A stretch of 64,000 nt of DNA from DASUBV01 sp963822485 (GCA_963822485.1 CAWGHW010000018.1:310001-374000); one strand, 5' to 3'; shown: positions 36,851-46,590, counted from the first letter of the stretch. Program-made: numbers and translations. Notes: generated by a model from the sequence alone, not told the origin.

Positions 36851-38249
36851 TTGGGCGCTGGGCCGGAGGAATCGCCGCCGCGTCGCCGGCGCCTGGGCTT
36901 CTTCGCCGTCTGCCTGGGCTACTGCGCGATCATCCTGGACGGCAGCGTGCTCAACGTGGCTCTCCCGACGATCCGCCATGACCTGGGCCACTCGATGGCG
37001 GCGGCGCAGTGGGTGCTGTCCGGCTACACGCTCGCGCTGTCCGCGCTGCTGCTCACGGCCGGCGCGCTCGGCGACCGGATCGGGCTGCGGCGCATGCTGC
37101 TCGGCGGGGTCGCCCTGTTCACCGTGGCCTCGGCGGCCTGCGCCAGCGCCCCCAGCATCGGCGCGCTCGTCGCCGCGCGCGTCGTCCAGGGCGTCGGCGC
37201 GGCGGCGCTGCTGCCGGCCACCCTGGCCGTGATCCCGCATCTGTTCACCGGGTCCGCGGACCGGGCCCGCGCCACCGTGGCCTGGGTGGCCGCGGGCGCG
37301 ATCTCGGTCGCGGTCGGCCCGCTGGTGGGCGGCGTGCTCATCGACGCGTTCGGCTGGCGGAGCATCTTCCTGATCAACCTGCCCATCGGCGTGCTGAGCG
37401 CGGTGCTGACGTGGATCAGCGTCCCCGAGACGCCGCGGCACCGGGTGCCGGTGGATCAGGCCGGGCAGGTCACGGCGGCCCTGGCCCTCGGGCTGCTGGC
37501 CGCGGGGCTGATCCTGGCCGGGTCGGCGGGCTGGGCCGCCCCGGCCACGCTCGGCCTGCTGGCCGGCGGGGTGGCCTCGGGCGCGCTCTTCTGGCTCGTC
37601 GAGCAGCCGCGGCCGCCACCCCATGCTGCCGCCGTCCTTCCTCCGGCACCGGGTGCGCGCGGTGGCGGTCTTCAGCGCCGGACTGATGGGGTTCGTGTTC
37701 TACGGCACGCTGCTGGTGATGTCGCTGTACTTCCAGGACGTCCGCGGTGACTCGCCGGGCGCGGCCGGGGCGGCGCTGCTGCCGCTGACGGTCGGCAGCA
37801 TCGCGGCCCCGCTGGTGCTGTACCGGCCGCTGGCCCGCCGGTTCGGCCACCCCGCCATGCTGACCGCCGGCTTCACCTGCTGCGCGCTCGGCACGATCAC
37901 GCTGGGCTGGGTCGGCCCGCAGACGTCCTACTGGCTGGCGCTGGCCGGCCTGCTGCTGACCGGCGTGGCCAGCACGGTGGCGTTCTCCGCCCTCACCTCG
38001 CTGCTGGTGGCCAGCGTCCCGCCGCGGCAGTCGGGGCTCGGCTCCGGCCTTCAGAACACCGCGCGGCAGGCGGGCGCGCTGTTCGCCGTATCGCTGCTGG
38101 GCTCGGTCCTGAACACGGCGCTGATGGCCGGCCGGCTGCCCGTCGCGTTCACGATCATCGGCCTGGCCACCGGCGCCGGGATCGCCCTCGGCCTGCTCGC
38201 CCTCCGGCCGGGCGCCGCACGGGATGAGCCAGTCCCCGGTGCGGGGTGA
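36851..38249 (+). pseudogene. MFS transporter (DHA2-like), frameshifted
   Basis: The first frame begins at a TTG (no ATG or GTG is available) and covers LGFFAVCLGYCAIILDGSVLNVALPTI, LGDRIGLRRMLLGG and GPLVGGVLIDAFGWRSIFLINLPIG, the first half of a DHA2-type transporter. It ends in nonsense after LVEQ. The second half, from HPMLPPSFLRHRVRAVAVF onward with VPPRQSGLGSGLQNTARQ, continues in the next frame to 38249. One extra base near 37607 explains it; the restored protein is about 465 residues. Confidence 0.82.
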
Positions 38250-38261
38250 CCGTGACCGCGG

Positions 38262-38720
38262 CTAGTCGCGCCGGGTGATCGAGCCGGGGGTGAGCAGGAT
38301 CAGCACCCCGTCGGGGTCGCGCACCGTGGCCAGGGAGATCGGCCCGCCCGGCGTCGGCTGCGTGACGCGGCGCGGCTCGCCGCCCAGGCCAAGCGAGGCC
38401 AGCCGGCCCAGCGTGGCCTCGACGTCGACGAAGAACGACAGCAGGAAGAACCCGGTGCCCGGCGGCCCGGGCGGTGGCCCCGCCGGGACGTCGCCGTCGA
38501 GCACGTTGAGCTCCAGCACGCCGGCCTGGTCGTCCGGGACTCGCGTGTCGCCCAGGAACACCGCCCGCAGGCGGCGGCTGGGCGCGCCGAGCAGTTCGGG
38601 CCAGTCGCCTTCGACCTGCCGGTCGGCCAGCAGGTCCAGGCCCAGCCCGTCGCGGTAGAACCGCAGGCTGGCCTCGAGGTCGCGGACCACCACGACCGAA
38701 TGATGTATTCCTCCGGGCAC
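38262..38720 (-). CDS. VOC family protein
   Basis: About 152 residues from the GTG at 38720, chosen because the VOC fold starts right after it (IHHSVVVVRDLEASLRFYRDGLGLDLL, with the metal-type His). The middle has VLELNVLDGD and the second module FLLSFFVDVEATLGRLASLG, ending TVRDPDGVLILLTPGS with a terminal strand lacking the usual Glu (I-L-L-T). Longer in-frame starts up to 38972 would add low-complexity residues. It is probably a small-molecule-binding or lyase-type VOC protein. Confidence 0.75.
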   Translation of the reverse strand: MPGGIHHSVVVVRDLEASLRFYRDGLGLDLLADRQVEGDWPELLGAPSRRLRAVFLGDTRVPDDQAGVLELNVLDGDVPAGPPPGPPGTGFFLLSFFVDVEATLGRLASLGLGGEPRRVTQPTPGGPISLATVRDPDGVLILLTPGSITRRD

Positions 38721-38820
38721 GGTACGCAGGCTAGCAAGAGCGCCTTGACCGAGTCCGGGCCCGGCGGTTACATGGCAACTGCCGGGGAGCGGGCCCGTTC
38801 CAGGGACTCCGGAGTTGGCC

Positions 38821-40399
38821 ATGAAGATCAGGTCCTCGCGGCTGGCCGCATGCCGCATCCGCCGCTGTCGCGTTAGCCGTCGCCGCCGGGCCGGCCCTGG
38901 CCCCGCCCGCTTCGGCCGCGCTGACCGGGCTAGCCGGGCTGACCGCCCTGCGCCCGGCCGCGACGGCGGCACCTCAGCCGCGAATGGCCACCGGTGACCC
39001 GCGCCATCCGCGCCGGCCCCGGCTGCCGCGGACCTGCGCCACGCTGCCCGCCGCCCTGGCCACCAGCACCGGCACGTTCAGCGCCGCCCAGGAGGCCAGC
39101 CCGCCCGACACCACCCGGATCCAGGCCGCCCTCGACCAGTGCGCGGGCACCGGGCGGGCGGTCGTGCTGGCGGCCGGCACGTCGGGTGACGCGTTCCTGA
39201 GCGGGCCGCTTGCCATCGGGCGGCACGAGGTGCTGGTGGTCGAGGACGGGGTCACGCTCTACGCCTCCCTCAACCCGGCCGACTACCAGATCCCCGGCCA
39301 GTACCCGGCCAGCACCTGCGGCACGGTCAGCGCGGACGGCGGCGGCTGCTCCCCGTTCATCACCTTCGGCGGCCCGGGCGCGGGCCTGATGGGCACCCGC
39401 GGCGCCGACGGCAGCCTGGGCACCATCGACGGGCGCGGCGACGGCACGCTGGTCGGCTCCAGCCAGACCTGGTGGGACGTGGCCGCGGCGGCCGCCTCCG
39501 GCGGCAACCAGAACAACCCCGTGCTGGTCGAGGGCAGCGGCGTGGACAACCTCACGATCTACCAGATCGAGCTGGAGAACTCGCCCATGTACCACGTCGA
39601 GGTGTCCGGCGGCCGGGGCCTCACGGTCTGGGGCACGCAGATCAGCTCGCCGGCCACCGCGCGCAACACCGACGGCGTGGACCCGGTCAGCGAGCGCGAC
39701 GTCACGATCAGGGACGACATGATCCAGAACGGCGACGACTGCGTGGCGGTGAAGTCCGACCCTGGCACCCCGTCGCGGGACATCACCGTCGACGACGTGC
39801 ACTGCTACGGGTCACACGGGCTGTCGGTCGGCAGCCAGACCGCGGGCGGCGTGGCCAACGTGCTGTTCGAGAACTCCACGCTGGACGGCTTCGACAGCCT
39901 CGGCAACCTGTCCGGCAGCGACACCGGCATCCAGGTCAAGACCGACGCCAACAGCGGCGGCCTGACCCGGCGGGTGACCTACCGGGACATCTGCATGACC
40001 AGCATCAAGCACCTGCTGATCTTCAACCCGCACTACTCCTCCGGCGGCACCAGCGAGCCGGCGCAGCGCGACATCGTGCTGGACGGGGTCGTCGCCACCG
40101 ACTCGGAGTCCGGCGCCTACTCGATCTTCGAGGGGTTCGACGCCGCGCACCCGCTGGGCATCGACCTGGAGAACATCGACCTGGACAACGTCACCCAGGA
40201 CGGCAACCACGGCAACGAAGGCCCGGCCGAGGGCCAGAGCCCGACGCAGTACGTCAACGCCGGCACCGACAACACCAACATCGTCCCCGCCGGGCCGCTC
40301 GGCGACAGCGCCGACGACGTGACCGTCACCCCGATTCAGGGCTCGGGTACCGTCCCGGCCTGCGCCTTCCCGCCCTTTGGTCCCCCGCCGGCCAGCTGA
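38821..40399 (+). CDS. Secreted glycoside hydrolase family 28 (polygalacturonase-like), signal peptide frameshifted
   Basis: The parallel beta-helix enzyme is intact from about 38984: GVTLYASLNPADY, NTDGVDPVS and GDDCVAVKSDPGTPS (catalytic Asp residues), GSHGLSVGS (catalytic His), and IQVKTDANSGG. The usual ATG-bearing start lies upstream in another frame: MKIRSSRLAA at 38821 with a GGAG site, after which the signal peptide core AASAAVALAVAAGPALAPPASA is in the enzyme's frame. One extra base near 38851 links them. GH28 enzymes cleave pectic polysaccharides outside the cell. Confidence 0.85.
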
Positions 40400-40420
40400 C
40401 GGACCAGCTCCAGACCGGGG

Positions 40421-41179
40421 CTAGAGCGCGGGCGCGGCCCACAGGCGGACGGCCACGCCCAGCCCGGTCAGCGCGACCAGCCAGCGCAGCAGGGCGGGCG
40501 GCGTCCGCCGGGTGATCAGCGGCCCGGCCACGCTGCCCGCCAGCATGCCCGCCGCCAGCGGGGCCACCGCGGCCCAGTCGACCGGCCCGAGCAGGATGAA
40601 CGTGATCGCGCCCACCACCGACGCCGGCCCCAGCAGCATGTTCTTGAGCGCGTTGGCCCGGGCCAGGTGCTGGTCGGTGGTGAGCAGCATCAGCGCCAGC
40701 AGCATCACGCCGGCCCCGGCGCCGAAGTAGCCGTTGTACGCCGACACCGCGAACAGCCCGGCCGCCAGTACCAGCGCCCCGGCCCGGCGCTGCCTGCGGT
40801 CCAGCCAGGCCGACAGCCGCGGCTGGAGCAGCAGGGCCAGCGCCGCCGCGGCGAGCAGGAACGGCACCACCCGGGCGAACACCCCCGGCGGCGTGGACAC
40901 CAGCAGCACCGCGCCCGTCGCGCCGCCGGCCGCGGCGACCGGCGCCCAGCGGGCCAGCCAGGCGCCCCGGCCGCGCAGCTCGGGCCGGGACGCGACCGCC
41001 GAGCCCGGCCAGCAGGCCACCAGCGCGACCACGTTCGCCACGTTCGCGGGCAGCGGCGGAACCCCGGCCAGCAGCAGGGCCGGGTAGGAGATCAGCGAGG
41101 TGATGCCGCCGGCCGTGCCCGCCAGGCCGGCCAGCGCGCCGGCGCCCGCCAGCAGGGCGGCGTCGGCACCGGAGATCAT
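40421..41179 (-). CDS. TSUP/TauE-SafE family sulfite-exporter-like permease
   Basis: 252 residues, about eight spans. The start GAGALAGLAGTAGGITSLISYPALLLAGVPPLPANVANVVAL (broken here only by wording) is the TauE/SafE repeat signature, and the second repeat reads AYNGYFGAGAGVMLLALMLLTTDQHLARANALKNMLLG. The family exports sulfite, sulfoacetate or similar organosulfur anions, or takes up sulfate. It is divergent from a MocR-type regulator, an arrangement like that of TauR-regulated organosulfur genes; the substrate here is inferred. Confidence 0.87.
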   Translation of the reverse strand: MISGADAALLAGAGALAGLAGTAGGITSLISYPALLLAGVPPLPANVANVVALVACWPGSAVASRPELRGRGAWLARWAPVAAAGGATGAVLLVSTPPGVFARVVPFLLAAAALALLLQPRLSAWLDRRQRRAGALVLAAGLFAVSAYNGYFGAGAGVMLLALMLLTTDQHLARANALKNMLLGPASVVGAITFILLGPVDWAAVAPLAAGMLAGSVAGPLITRRTPPALLRWLVALTGLGVAVRLWAAPAL

Positions 41180-41269
41180 GCCCGCACCGCGATCATGCGC
41201 GCCGGGCCGCGGGCGCTCAGGGAGTCCGCCGCTACTCTCCGCTGCACGATAGCGATACTCTTTTCTCTC

Positions 41270-42683
41270 ATGAACCAGGATAGCAGTACCGCCCGGCTGG
41301 CCAGCTGGCTGCGCGAGGAGATCCGCGGCTCGCGGCCTGGCGACCGGCTGCCGTCGACCCGCGCGCTGGTCGACGCCCATCGCGTGAGCCCGGTCACCGT
41401 GTCCAGGGTGCTGGCCGCGCTGGGCGCCGAGGGCCTGGTGGTGAGCCGCCCCGGCGCGGGGACGTTCGTCGCGCCGCCGCCGCGGCCGAGCGCCGGCCGA
41501 CTACTCCTGGCAGACGATCGCGCTCAGTGACCGGACGGTGGACACGGCGGGCCTGTCGCCGCTCGCCGACCCGCCGCACGAGGACGGGGTGATCTCGCTG
41601 GCCACCGGCTACCTGCACCCGTCGCTCATGCCCGTCCGGGCGCTGAGCGCGGCGCTGGCCCGTGCCGCCCGGCTGCCCGACGCCTGGGACCGGCCCCCGG
41701 TGGCGGGCCTGCACGGCCTGCGGTCCTGGTTCGCCCGCGCGGCCAGCCCGGACGCCGACGCCGGTGACGTCGTGGTCACCGCGGGCGGCCAGGGCGCCAT
41801 CACCGCCGCGTTCCGGGCCCTGGTGCCGGCCGGCGGCAGGCTGCTGGTCGAGTCGCCCACCTACCCCGGCGCACTGGCCGTGGCCAGGGCGGCGGGCCTG
41901 CGCCCGGTGCCGGTGCCGGCCGACGCCTTCGGCGTCCTCCCCGACCTGCTGGCTGACGCCTTCGCCCGCACCGGCGCGCTGGCCTTCTACTGCCAGCCGG
42001 CCTACCACAACCCGGCCGGCACGGTGCTGGCCGGGCCGCGCCGCGAGGCGGTGCTGGCGGCGGCCGCGGCGGCCGGCGCGTTCGTGATCGAGGACGACTG
42101 CGGCCGGTGGCTCGCGCACGGGCAGCGGCCGCCGCCCACGCTGCTGGCCGCCGACCGGGACGGCCGCGTGGTGTACCTCACCTCGCTGACCAAGGCCGCC
42201 TCGCCCAGCCTGCGGATCGGGGCGCTGATCGCGCGCGGCCCGGTCGCCGCGCGGCTGCGGGCCCTGCGCGTGGTGGACGACATGTTCGTGGCCCGCCCGG
42301 TCCAGGAGGCGGCGCTGGACCTGGTCAGCGGCGCGGCCTGGGACCGGCACCTGCGCGGCCTGGCCCAGGCCCTGACCGGCCGCGCCCGGGCCCTGGCCGG
42401 CGCGCTGGCCCGGCACGCTCCGGGCGTCGCCTTCATCCCGCCCGCCGGCGGCATGCACCTGTGGGCCCGGCTGCCGGCCGGGCTGGACGACGCCGAGGCG
42501 GCCCAGGCCGCCCGGCGGTCGGGCGTGGCCGTCATGCCCGGGCGGCCGTTCTTCCCGGCCGAGCCGCCGGGACCCTACCTGCGGCTGACCTTCTCGGCCG
42601 CCCCGGCCAGCGGCGACCTCGACGCCGCGGTGCGCCGCCTGGCCGCCGCCGTCCCCGAGCTGGCCCGCCCCGCGGACGGCTGA
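41270..42683 (+). pseudogene. MocR/PdxR-type GntR-aminotransferase regulator, frameshifted
   Basis: The GntR winged helix (LASWLREEIRGSRPGDRLPSTRALVDAHRVSPVTVSRVL) begins at the ATG at 41270. After GTFVAPPPRPSA the frame breaks near 41495; the next frame continues DYSWQTIALSDRTVD and the full aminotransferase fold-I domain: VTAGGQGAITAAF, CQPAYHNPAG, IEDDCGRW, and SLTKAASPSLRIG with the PLP lysine. One extra base explains the break; the restored protein of ~470 residues is normal for MocR. These regulators use PLP as effector sensor. It probably controls the divergent permease. Confidence 0.83.
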
Positions 42684-42695
42684 GCACCGCCGGCC

Positions 42696-42995
42696 ATGGC
42701 TGACAACGAACTCGACCCGCTGATCCACGTCCCCGCCCGGCTGCGGATCATGGCCACGCTGGCCGCGCTGCCGGACGGCGACACCCTCTCCTTCACCCGC
42801 CTGCAGGACATGATCGGCCTGACCCCGGGCAACCTGATCACCCACCTGCGCAAGCTCGAGGACGCCGGCTACCTGGCCAGCGAGAAGACCGGCAGCGGGG
42901 TCGCCTCGAAGACCACGGTCGCCCTGACCGGCCAGGGCCGCGCCGCGCTCGCCGCCTACACCCGGACGCTGCGCGACCTGCTCGGCGGCCTGTAG
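42696..42995 (+). CDS. Small winged-helix transcriptional regulator
   Basis: 99 residues. LDPLIHVPARLRIMATLAALPDGDTLSFTRLQDMIGLTPGNLITHLRKLEDAGYLASEKTG (segments) is the standard form of the single-domain transcriptional regulators often annotated as HTH_27/MarR-like, and the wing is KTTVALTGQGRAAL. The start lies 12 bases after the MocR stop, suggesting co-transcription. The target is unknown. Confidence 0.88.
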   Translation: MADNELDPLIHVPARLRIMATLAALPDGDTLSFTRLQDMIGLTPGNLITHLRKLEDAGYLASEKTGSGVASKTTVALTGQGRAALAAYTRTLRDLLGGL

Positions 42996-43019
42996 CCCGC
43001 GCCCGGCGTCGTTTCCCGC

Positions 43020-43622
43020 TCAGGGACGGGGCCGGAGCCCGTCGATGACCAGCTCCATGAGGCGGCGGGCCTGATCCCGCCCGGCGTCGTCCGGGCCGGT
43101 GCGCCACATGAAGCCCATCACCACCAGCACGTCGGCCGGGTCCAGGCCGGGGCGCATGCTGCCGTCCTGCGCGCAGGCGCGCAGCAGGACGCCGACCGCC
43201 GCGGTGACCGGCGCATAGGTCTGGTTCACGGCGTCCTGCGCGGCGGCGGTGTGCAGCGCCTCGCCGAGGCCGTGCTTGATCCGGACGTAGTCGGCCAGGG
43301 TGGTGAACCAGGCCCGGAAGGCGTCGAGCGGCTGGCGGCCCGCCAGCACGTCGGGCACCGAGTCCACAACGCGCTGCACGTCGCGCCCGTAGACGGCCAG
43401 GATCAGGTCCTCGCGGGTCGGGAAATGCCGGTACAGGGTGCCCGCGCCGACGCCCGCCCGCTTGGCGATGACGTTCAGCGAGGTGTCGCCGGACTCCGCG
43501 AACGCGTCGCTGGCCACCCGCAGGATGTGCTCGCGGTTCCTGATGGCGTGGGCGCGAACCGGCTCTCCCGGAGCGGCACCGGACGAGACCGGGCGCTGGG
43601 CCACGAGGCCTCCAGAGGTCAC
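43020..43622 (-). CDS. TetR family transcriptional regulator
   Basis: 200 residues beginning at a GTG. Helix-turn-helix at about residues 45-75: LNVIAKRAGVGAGTLYRHFPTREDLILAVYG, a very typical TetR form, and a C-terminal SCO1402-like ligand domain ending MELVIDGLRPRP. The 3' end lies close to the convergent small regulator. Upstream, on the other strand, is an orphan coding tail (43605-43740) that may have been its target gene. Confidence 0.88.
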   Translation of the reverse strand: MTSGGLVAQRPVSSGAAPGEPVRAHAIRNREHILRVASDAFAESGDTSLNVIAKRAGVGAGTLYRHFPTREDLILAVYGRDVQRVVDSVPDVLAGRQPLDAFRAWFTTLADYVRIKHGLGEALHTAAAQDAVNQTYAPVTAAVGVLLRACAQDGSMRPGLDPADVLVVMGFMWRTGPDDAGRDQARRLMELVIDGLRPRP

Positions 43623-43740
43623 CGACGAGGAAGCCGAGGCGCTGGAGCGGCCCTACACCCCGCGCCACGACTTCCAGGCCGTCTCGGACGACGCCGACCT
43701 GGAGCGGATCAAGGCCCGGATACCCGGCTTCAGCCCGTGA
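43605..43740 (+). pseudogene. Orphan C-terminal coding remnant
   Basis: About 44 codons with strong actinobacterial codon bias, ending TPRHDFQAVSDDADLERIKARIPGFSP before a TGA, but with no start codon in frame before it merges with antisense of the TetR gene. The L-E-R-P-Y-T-P piece is reminiscent of the C-terminal end of aldo/keto reductases; that is a guess. It is probably the tail of a deleted gene. Confidence 0.35.
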
Positions 43741-43744
43741 CGCG

Positions 43745-44881
43745 CTAGCTCCAGGTCTTGCCGTTCCAGTGCACCATCAGCGTGCGGGAGTAGCCGATGG
43801 TGCCGACCGCCCAGGCGTTGTGCCGCCCGGTGGCCGACACGCCGAACAGTCCGTTGAGGGCGCTGCCGGACGAGTTGGGGCTGGGCACCTGCGCCCACGC
43901 CGAGCCGTTCCAGTGCTCGATGACGGTGACGCATCTCGGGTTGCAGCTGTCCCCGCGCGCCATGCCCACCGCCCAGGCGTTGCTCCCCCGGGTCGCCGAC
44001 ACCGCCACGACCTGCGCGTCGCCGTCCGGAGTCGGGCTGGGTACGACGGTCCAGGCGTGGCCGTTCCAGTGCTCGGTCAGGGTGTCGTCATGGCCGGCGA
44101 ACCCGGTGGCGCCGACGGCCCAGGCGCTGCGGTAGGAGGTCGCGGACACCCCGTTCAGGACGTTGTAGCCGCCGGCCGCATCCGGGCTCGGCACGCGGGC
44201 CCAGGCCGAGCCGTTCCAGTGCTCGATCAGCGTCTGGTGGTTGTTCCCCTCGCTGGCCGGGCCGGTCTGGCCGACCGCCCACACGTCGGTGGCCGAGGTG
44301 GCGGACACGGCGTGGAGCGAGCCGCCGCCCGCGGGCTCGGGGAAGCGCGTGATCGTCCAGCTCTTGCCGTCCCAGTGCTCGATCAGCGGCCTGGTCGGCG
44401 ACGGGATGCCGGGGCCGGGGCCGACCAGGCCCACCGCCCAGGCGTCATCGGGCGAGATCACGGTCACCGCGCTGAGCAACCCGCCGCCGGCCGGGTCCGC
44501 GCTGGGCACCTGGGTCCAGCCCGTGCCGGTCCAGTGCTCGGCAAGCGGCGCGCTGGGCCGGAACCAGCTGGTGCCGCCGACGGCCCAGACATCGCTGGCC
44601 GAGTCGCCGCCCACGCCCAGGTAGTAGCCGTTGTGGCCAGACAGCGACTTGCTCCAGGCCCGGCCGTTCCAGTGCAGGATCAGCGAGGCGGTGGGCATCA
44701 GGCCGACGGCCCAGGCGTCACTGCGCGACAGGGCGGCCACGCCGTACAGGCGATCGATGAAGGTCTGGCTCGCGGGCGAGCGGCCCGCCCCGGCCGCGCC
44801 CGCGGTCCCGGCCAGGCTCGCGGCGGCCAGCGCGAAGCCCGCCGCGACAATGACTAGCCCGCGTGAAAGACGCCTGCCCAT
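43745..44881 (-). CDS. Secreted WAVG-repeat (beta-propeller-like) protein
   Basis: 378 residues from the ATG at 44881, which has AAAGGGG upstream. A Sec signal peptide (LVIVAAGFALAAASLAGTAGA) is followed by about seven repeats of ~45 residues, each with D-A/V-W-A-V-G, then L-I-E-H-W-N-G-x-x-W and V-P-S-P. The spacing suggests a propeller of seven blades. Such proteins are common in soil actinobacteria; function is unknown, perhaps surface binding. It is divergent from the acyl-CoA ligase and shares its palindrome-rich promoter. Confidence 0.75.
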   Translation of the reverse strand: MGRRLSRGLVIVAAGFALAAASLAGTAGAAGAGRSPASQTFIDRLYGVAALSRSDAWAVGLMPTASLILHWNGRAWSKSLSGHNGYYLGVGGDSASDVWAVGGTSWFRPSAPLAEHWTGTGWTQVPSADPAGGGLLSAVTVISPDDAWAVGLVGPGPGIPSPTRPLIEHWDGKSWTITRFPEPAGGGSLHAVSATSATDVWAVGQTGPASEGNNHQTLIEHWNGSAWARVPSPDAAGGYNVLNGVSATSYRSAWAVGATGFAGHDDTLTEHWNGHAWTVVPSPTPDGDAQVVAVSATRGSNAWAVGMARGDSCNPRCVTVIEHWNGSAWAQVPSPNSSGSALNGLFGVSATGRHNAWAVGTIGYSRTLMVHWNGKTWS

Positions 44882-44897
44882 GGCGATCCCCTTTCCG

Positions 44898-44932
44898 AGA
44901 ACCGTTCTAGTCTCAAATGAGAACATGTTCTA
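44898..44932. promoter_or_regulatory. KstR-like palindromes between the WAVG gene and fadD
   Basis: AGAACATGTTCT (44920-44931) is a perfect 12-bp palindrome; in the 14-bp KstR form TnnAACnnGTTnnA it matches at 44919-44932 except for the first T. A second AGAAC-N1-GTTCT lies at 44898-44908 and TCTCA-aa-TGAGA at 44911-44922. The cluster covers both divergent starts. Confidence 0.65.
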
Positions 44933-44943
44933 GTGTGAGGCGC

Positions 44944-46590
44944 GTGGCGCTGAACATCGCGGATCTGTTTGAGCACGCCGTCGACGCCGCCCCCGGCCGC
45001 CCGGCGGTCAAGGCCGGGGACCAGGTGCTGACCTACGCCGAGCTGGAAGCCGACGCCAACCGCCTGGCGCACTTCCTGAGCTCGCGCGGCGTCCAGCCCG
45101 GCGAGCATGTCGCCCTGTACGCCAGGAACGGCATCGAGCACGTGGTCGGCCTGCTCGCGATCCTGAAGATCCGCGCGGTGTCCATCAACGTCAACTACCG
45201 CTACGTCGAGGGCGAGCTGGACTACCTGCTCGACAACGCCGACGTGGTGGCGGTGATCCACGAGCGCTGCTACGCGCCGCTGGTGGCCCGCTGCGCGCCC
45301 CGGCACCCGGCGCTGCGCACCTTCGTCGTGCTGCCCGATGTCACCGACCCGGCCTGCGACGCCGACGTGTCGGCGTTCGGCGGCGTGCTGTACGCCGACG
45401 CCCTGGACGGGCCGAGCGCGGCGCGCGACTTCGGCCCGCGCAGCGCGGATGACCTGCACATCATCTACACCGGCGGGACCACGGGCTTCCCCAAGGGCGT
45501 GATGTGGCGGCAGGAGGACTTCTGGCGGGTGCTGGCCGGCGGCATCGATCACTACACCGGCCAGCGGCTGACCGAGTACGACCAGGCCGGGCAGGCCGGC
45601 CAGGACGGCAGGCTGGTCACCTTCCCGCTCAGCCCGCTCATGCACGGCGGGGCGCAGACCGGCCTGCTCATGCACCTGTTCGCCGGGCACCTGACGCTCC
45701 TGGAGCCCAAGTTCGACCCGGCCAGGACCTGGGAGGTCACTGAGCGCGAGGGCGTCCAGCTGCTGTTCATGACCGGCGACGCGATGGCCCGGCCGCTGAT
45801 CGAGGAGTTCGAGCGCCAGGCCGCCACCGGGCAGCCGTACCAGGCGGCCAGCCTGGTGGCCATCTCCAGCACGGCTGCCATCTTCAGCCCCGAGGTCAAG
45901 GGCCGCTGGCTGACGGCGTTCCCGAACGCGTTCCTCACCGACTCCATCGGCGCCACCGAGACCGGGTTCCAGGGCACCGGGCTGCAGGAGGCCGGCCGCG
46001 TCGGCCACGATGGCGCGCTGGTCAAGCTGGGCCCGGACTCGGTGGTGATCGGCGACGACGGCCGCGTCCTCGACCTGGCCGCCTGCGTCGGCGCGGTGGG
46101 CCGCCTCGGCCGGACCGGCAACGTCCCGGTGGGCTATTACAAGGACCCCGAGAAGTCGGCCGCGACGTTCCTGGTCATCGACGGCGTGCGCTGCTCGGTG
46201 CCCGGCGACCGGGCCCGGATCGAGCCCGACGGGAAGGTCACCCTGCTCGGGCGGGGCTCCAACTGCGTCAACACCGGCGGCGAGAAGGTCTACCCCGAGG
46301 AGGTCGAGGCGGCGGTCAAGGCCCACCCGGCCGTCTATGACTGCCTGGTCGTCGGCGTCCCCGACGACACCTACGGCCAGGCCGTGGCGGCCGTGGTGGA
46401 GCTGCGCCCCGGCCAGTCGGTCGAGCTCACCGCGCTGCGCGAGTTCCTGCGCGCCAGCCTGTCCGGGTACAAGCTGCCCCGGGCCATGACGCTGGTGCCG
46501 AGGATCCCGCGCAACCCGGCCGGCAAGGCGCAGTACCCGCGGGCCAGGGAGCTGGCCCTGGGCCCCGGCGAGGTGCGCCAGACGGTCTGA
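44944..46590 (+). CDS. Acyl-CoA synthetase, FadD19-like (steroid side-chain type)
   Basis: 548 residues from the GTG at 44944. ALNIADLFEHAVDAAPGRPAV, VSINVNYRYVEGELDYLLDNAD, the AMP motif IYTGGTTGFPKGVMWR, LLFMTGDAMARPLIEEF and TDSIGATETGFQGTG closely follow mycobacterial FadD19, which activates C24-branched steroid side chains; the C-terminal lysine region is NPAGKAQYPRA. ATP-dependent formation of an acyl-CoA in the cytoplasm is expected. The upstream KstR-like palindrome fits regulation by a sterol-catabolism TetR repressor, although no other sterol genes lie beside it. Confidence 0.88.
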   Translation: MALNIADLFEHAVDAAPGRPAVKAGDQVLTYAELEADANRLAHFLSSRGVQPGEHVALYARNGIEHVVGLLAILKIRAVSINVNYRYVEGELDYLLDNADVVAVIHERCYAPLVARCAPRHPALRTFVVLPDVTDPACDADVSAFGGVLYADALDGPSAARDFGPRSADDLHIIYTGGTTGFPKGVMWRQEDFWRVLAGGIDHYTGQRLTEYDQAGQAGQDGRLVTFPLSPLMHGGAQTGLLMHLFAGHLTLLEPKFDPARTWEVTEREGVQLLFMTGDAMARPLIEEFERQAATGQPYQAASLVAISSTAAIFSPEVKGRWLTAFPNAFLTDSIGATETGFQGTGLQEAGRVGHDGALVKLGPDSVVIGDDGRVLDLAACVGAVGRLGRTGNVPVGYYKDPEKSAATFLVIDGVRCSVPGDRARIEPDGKVTLLGRGSNCVNTGGEKVYPEEVEAAVKAHPAVYDCLVVGVPDDTYGQAVAAVVELRPGQSVELTALREFLRASLSGYKLPRAMTLVPRIPRNPAGKAQYPRARELALGPGEVRQTV

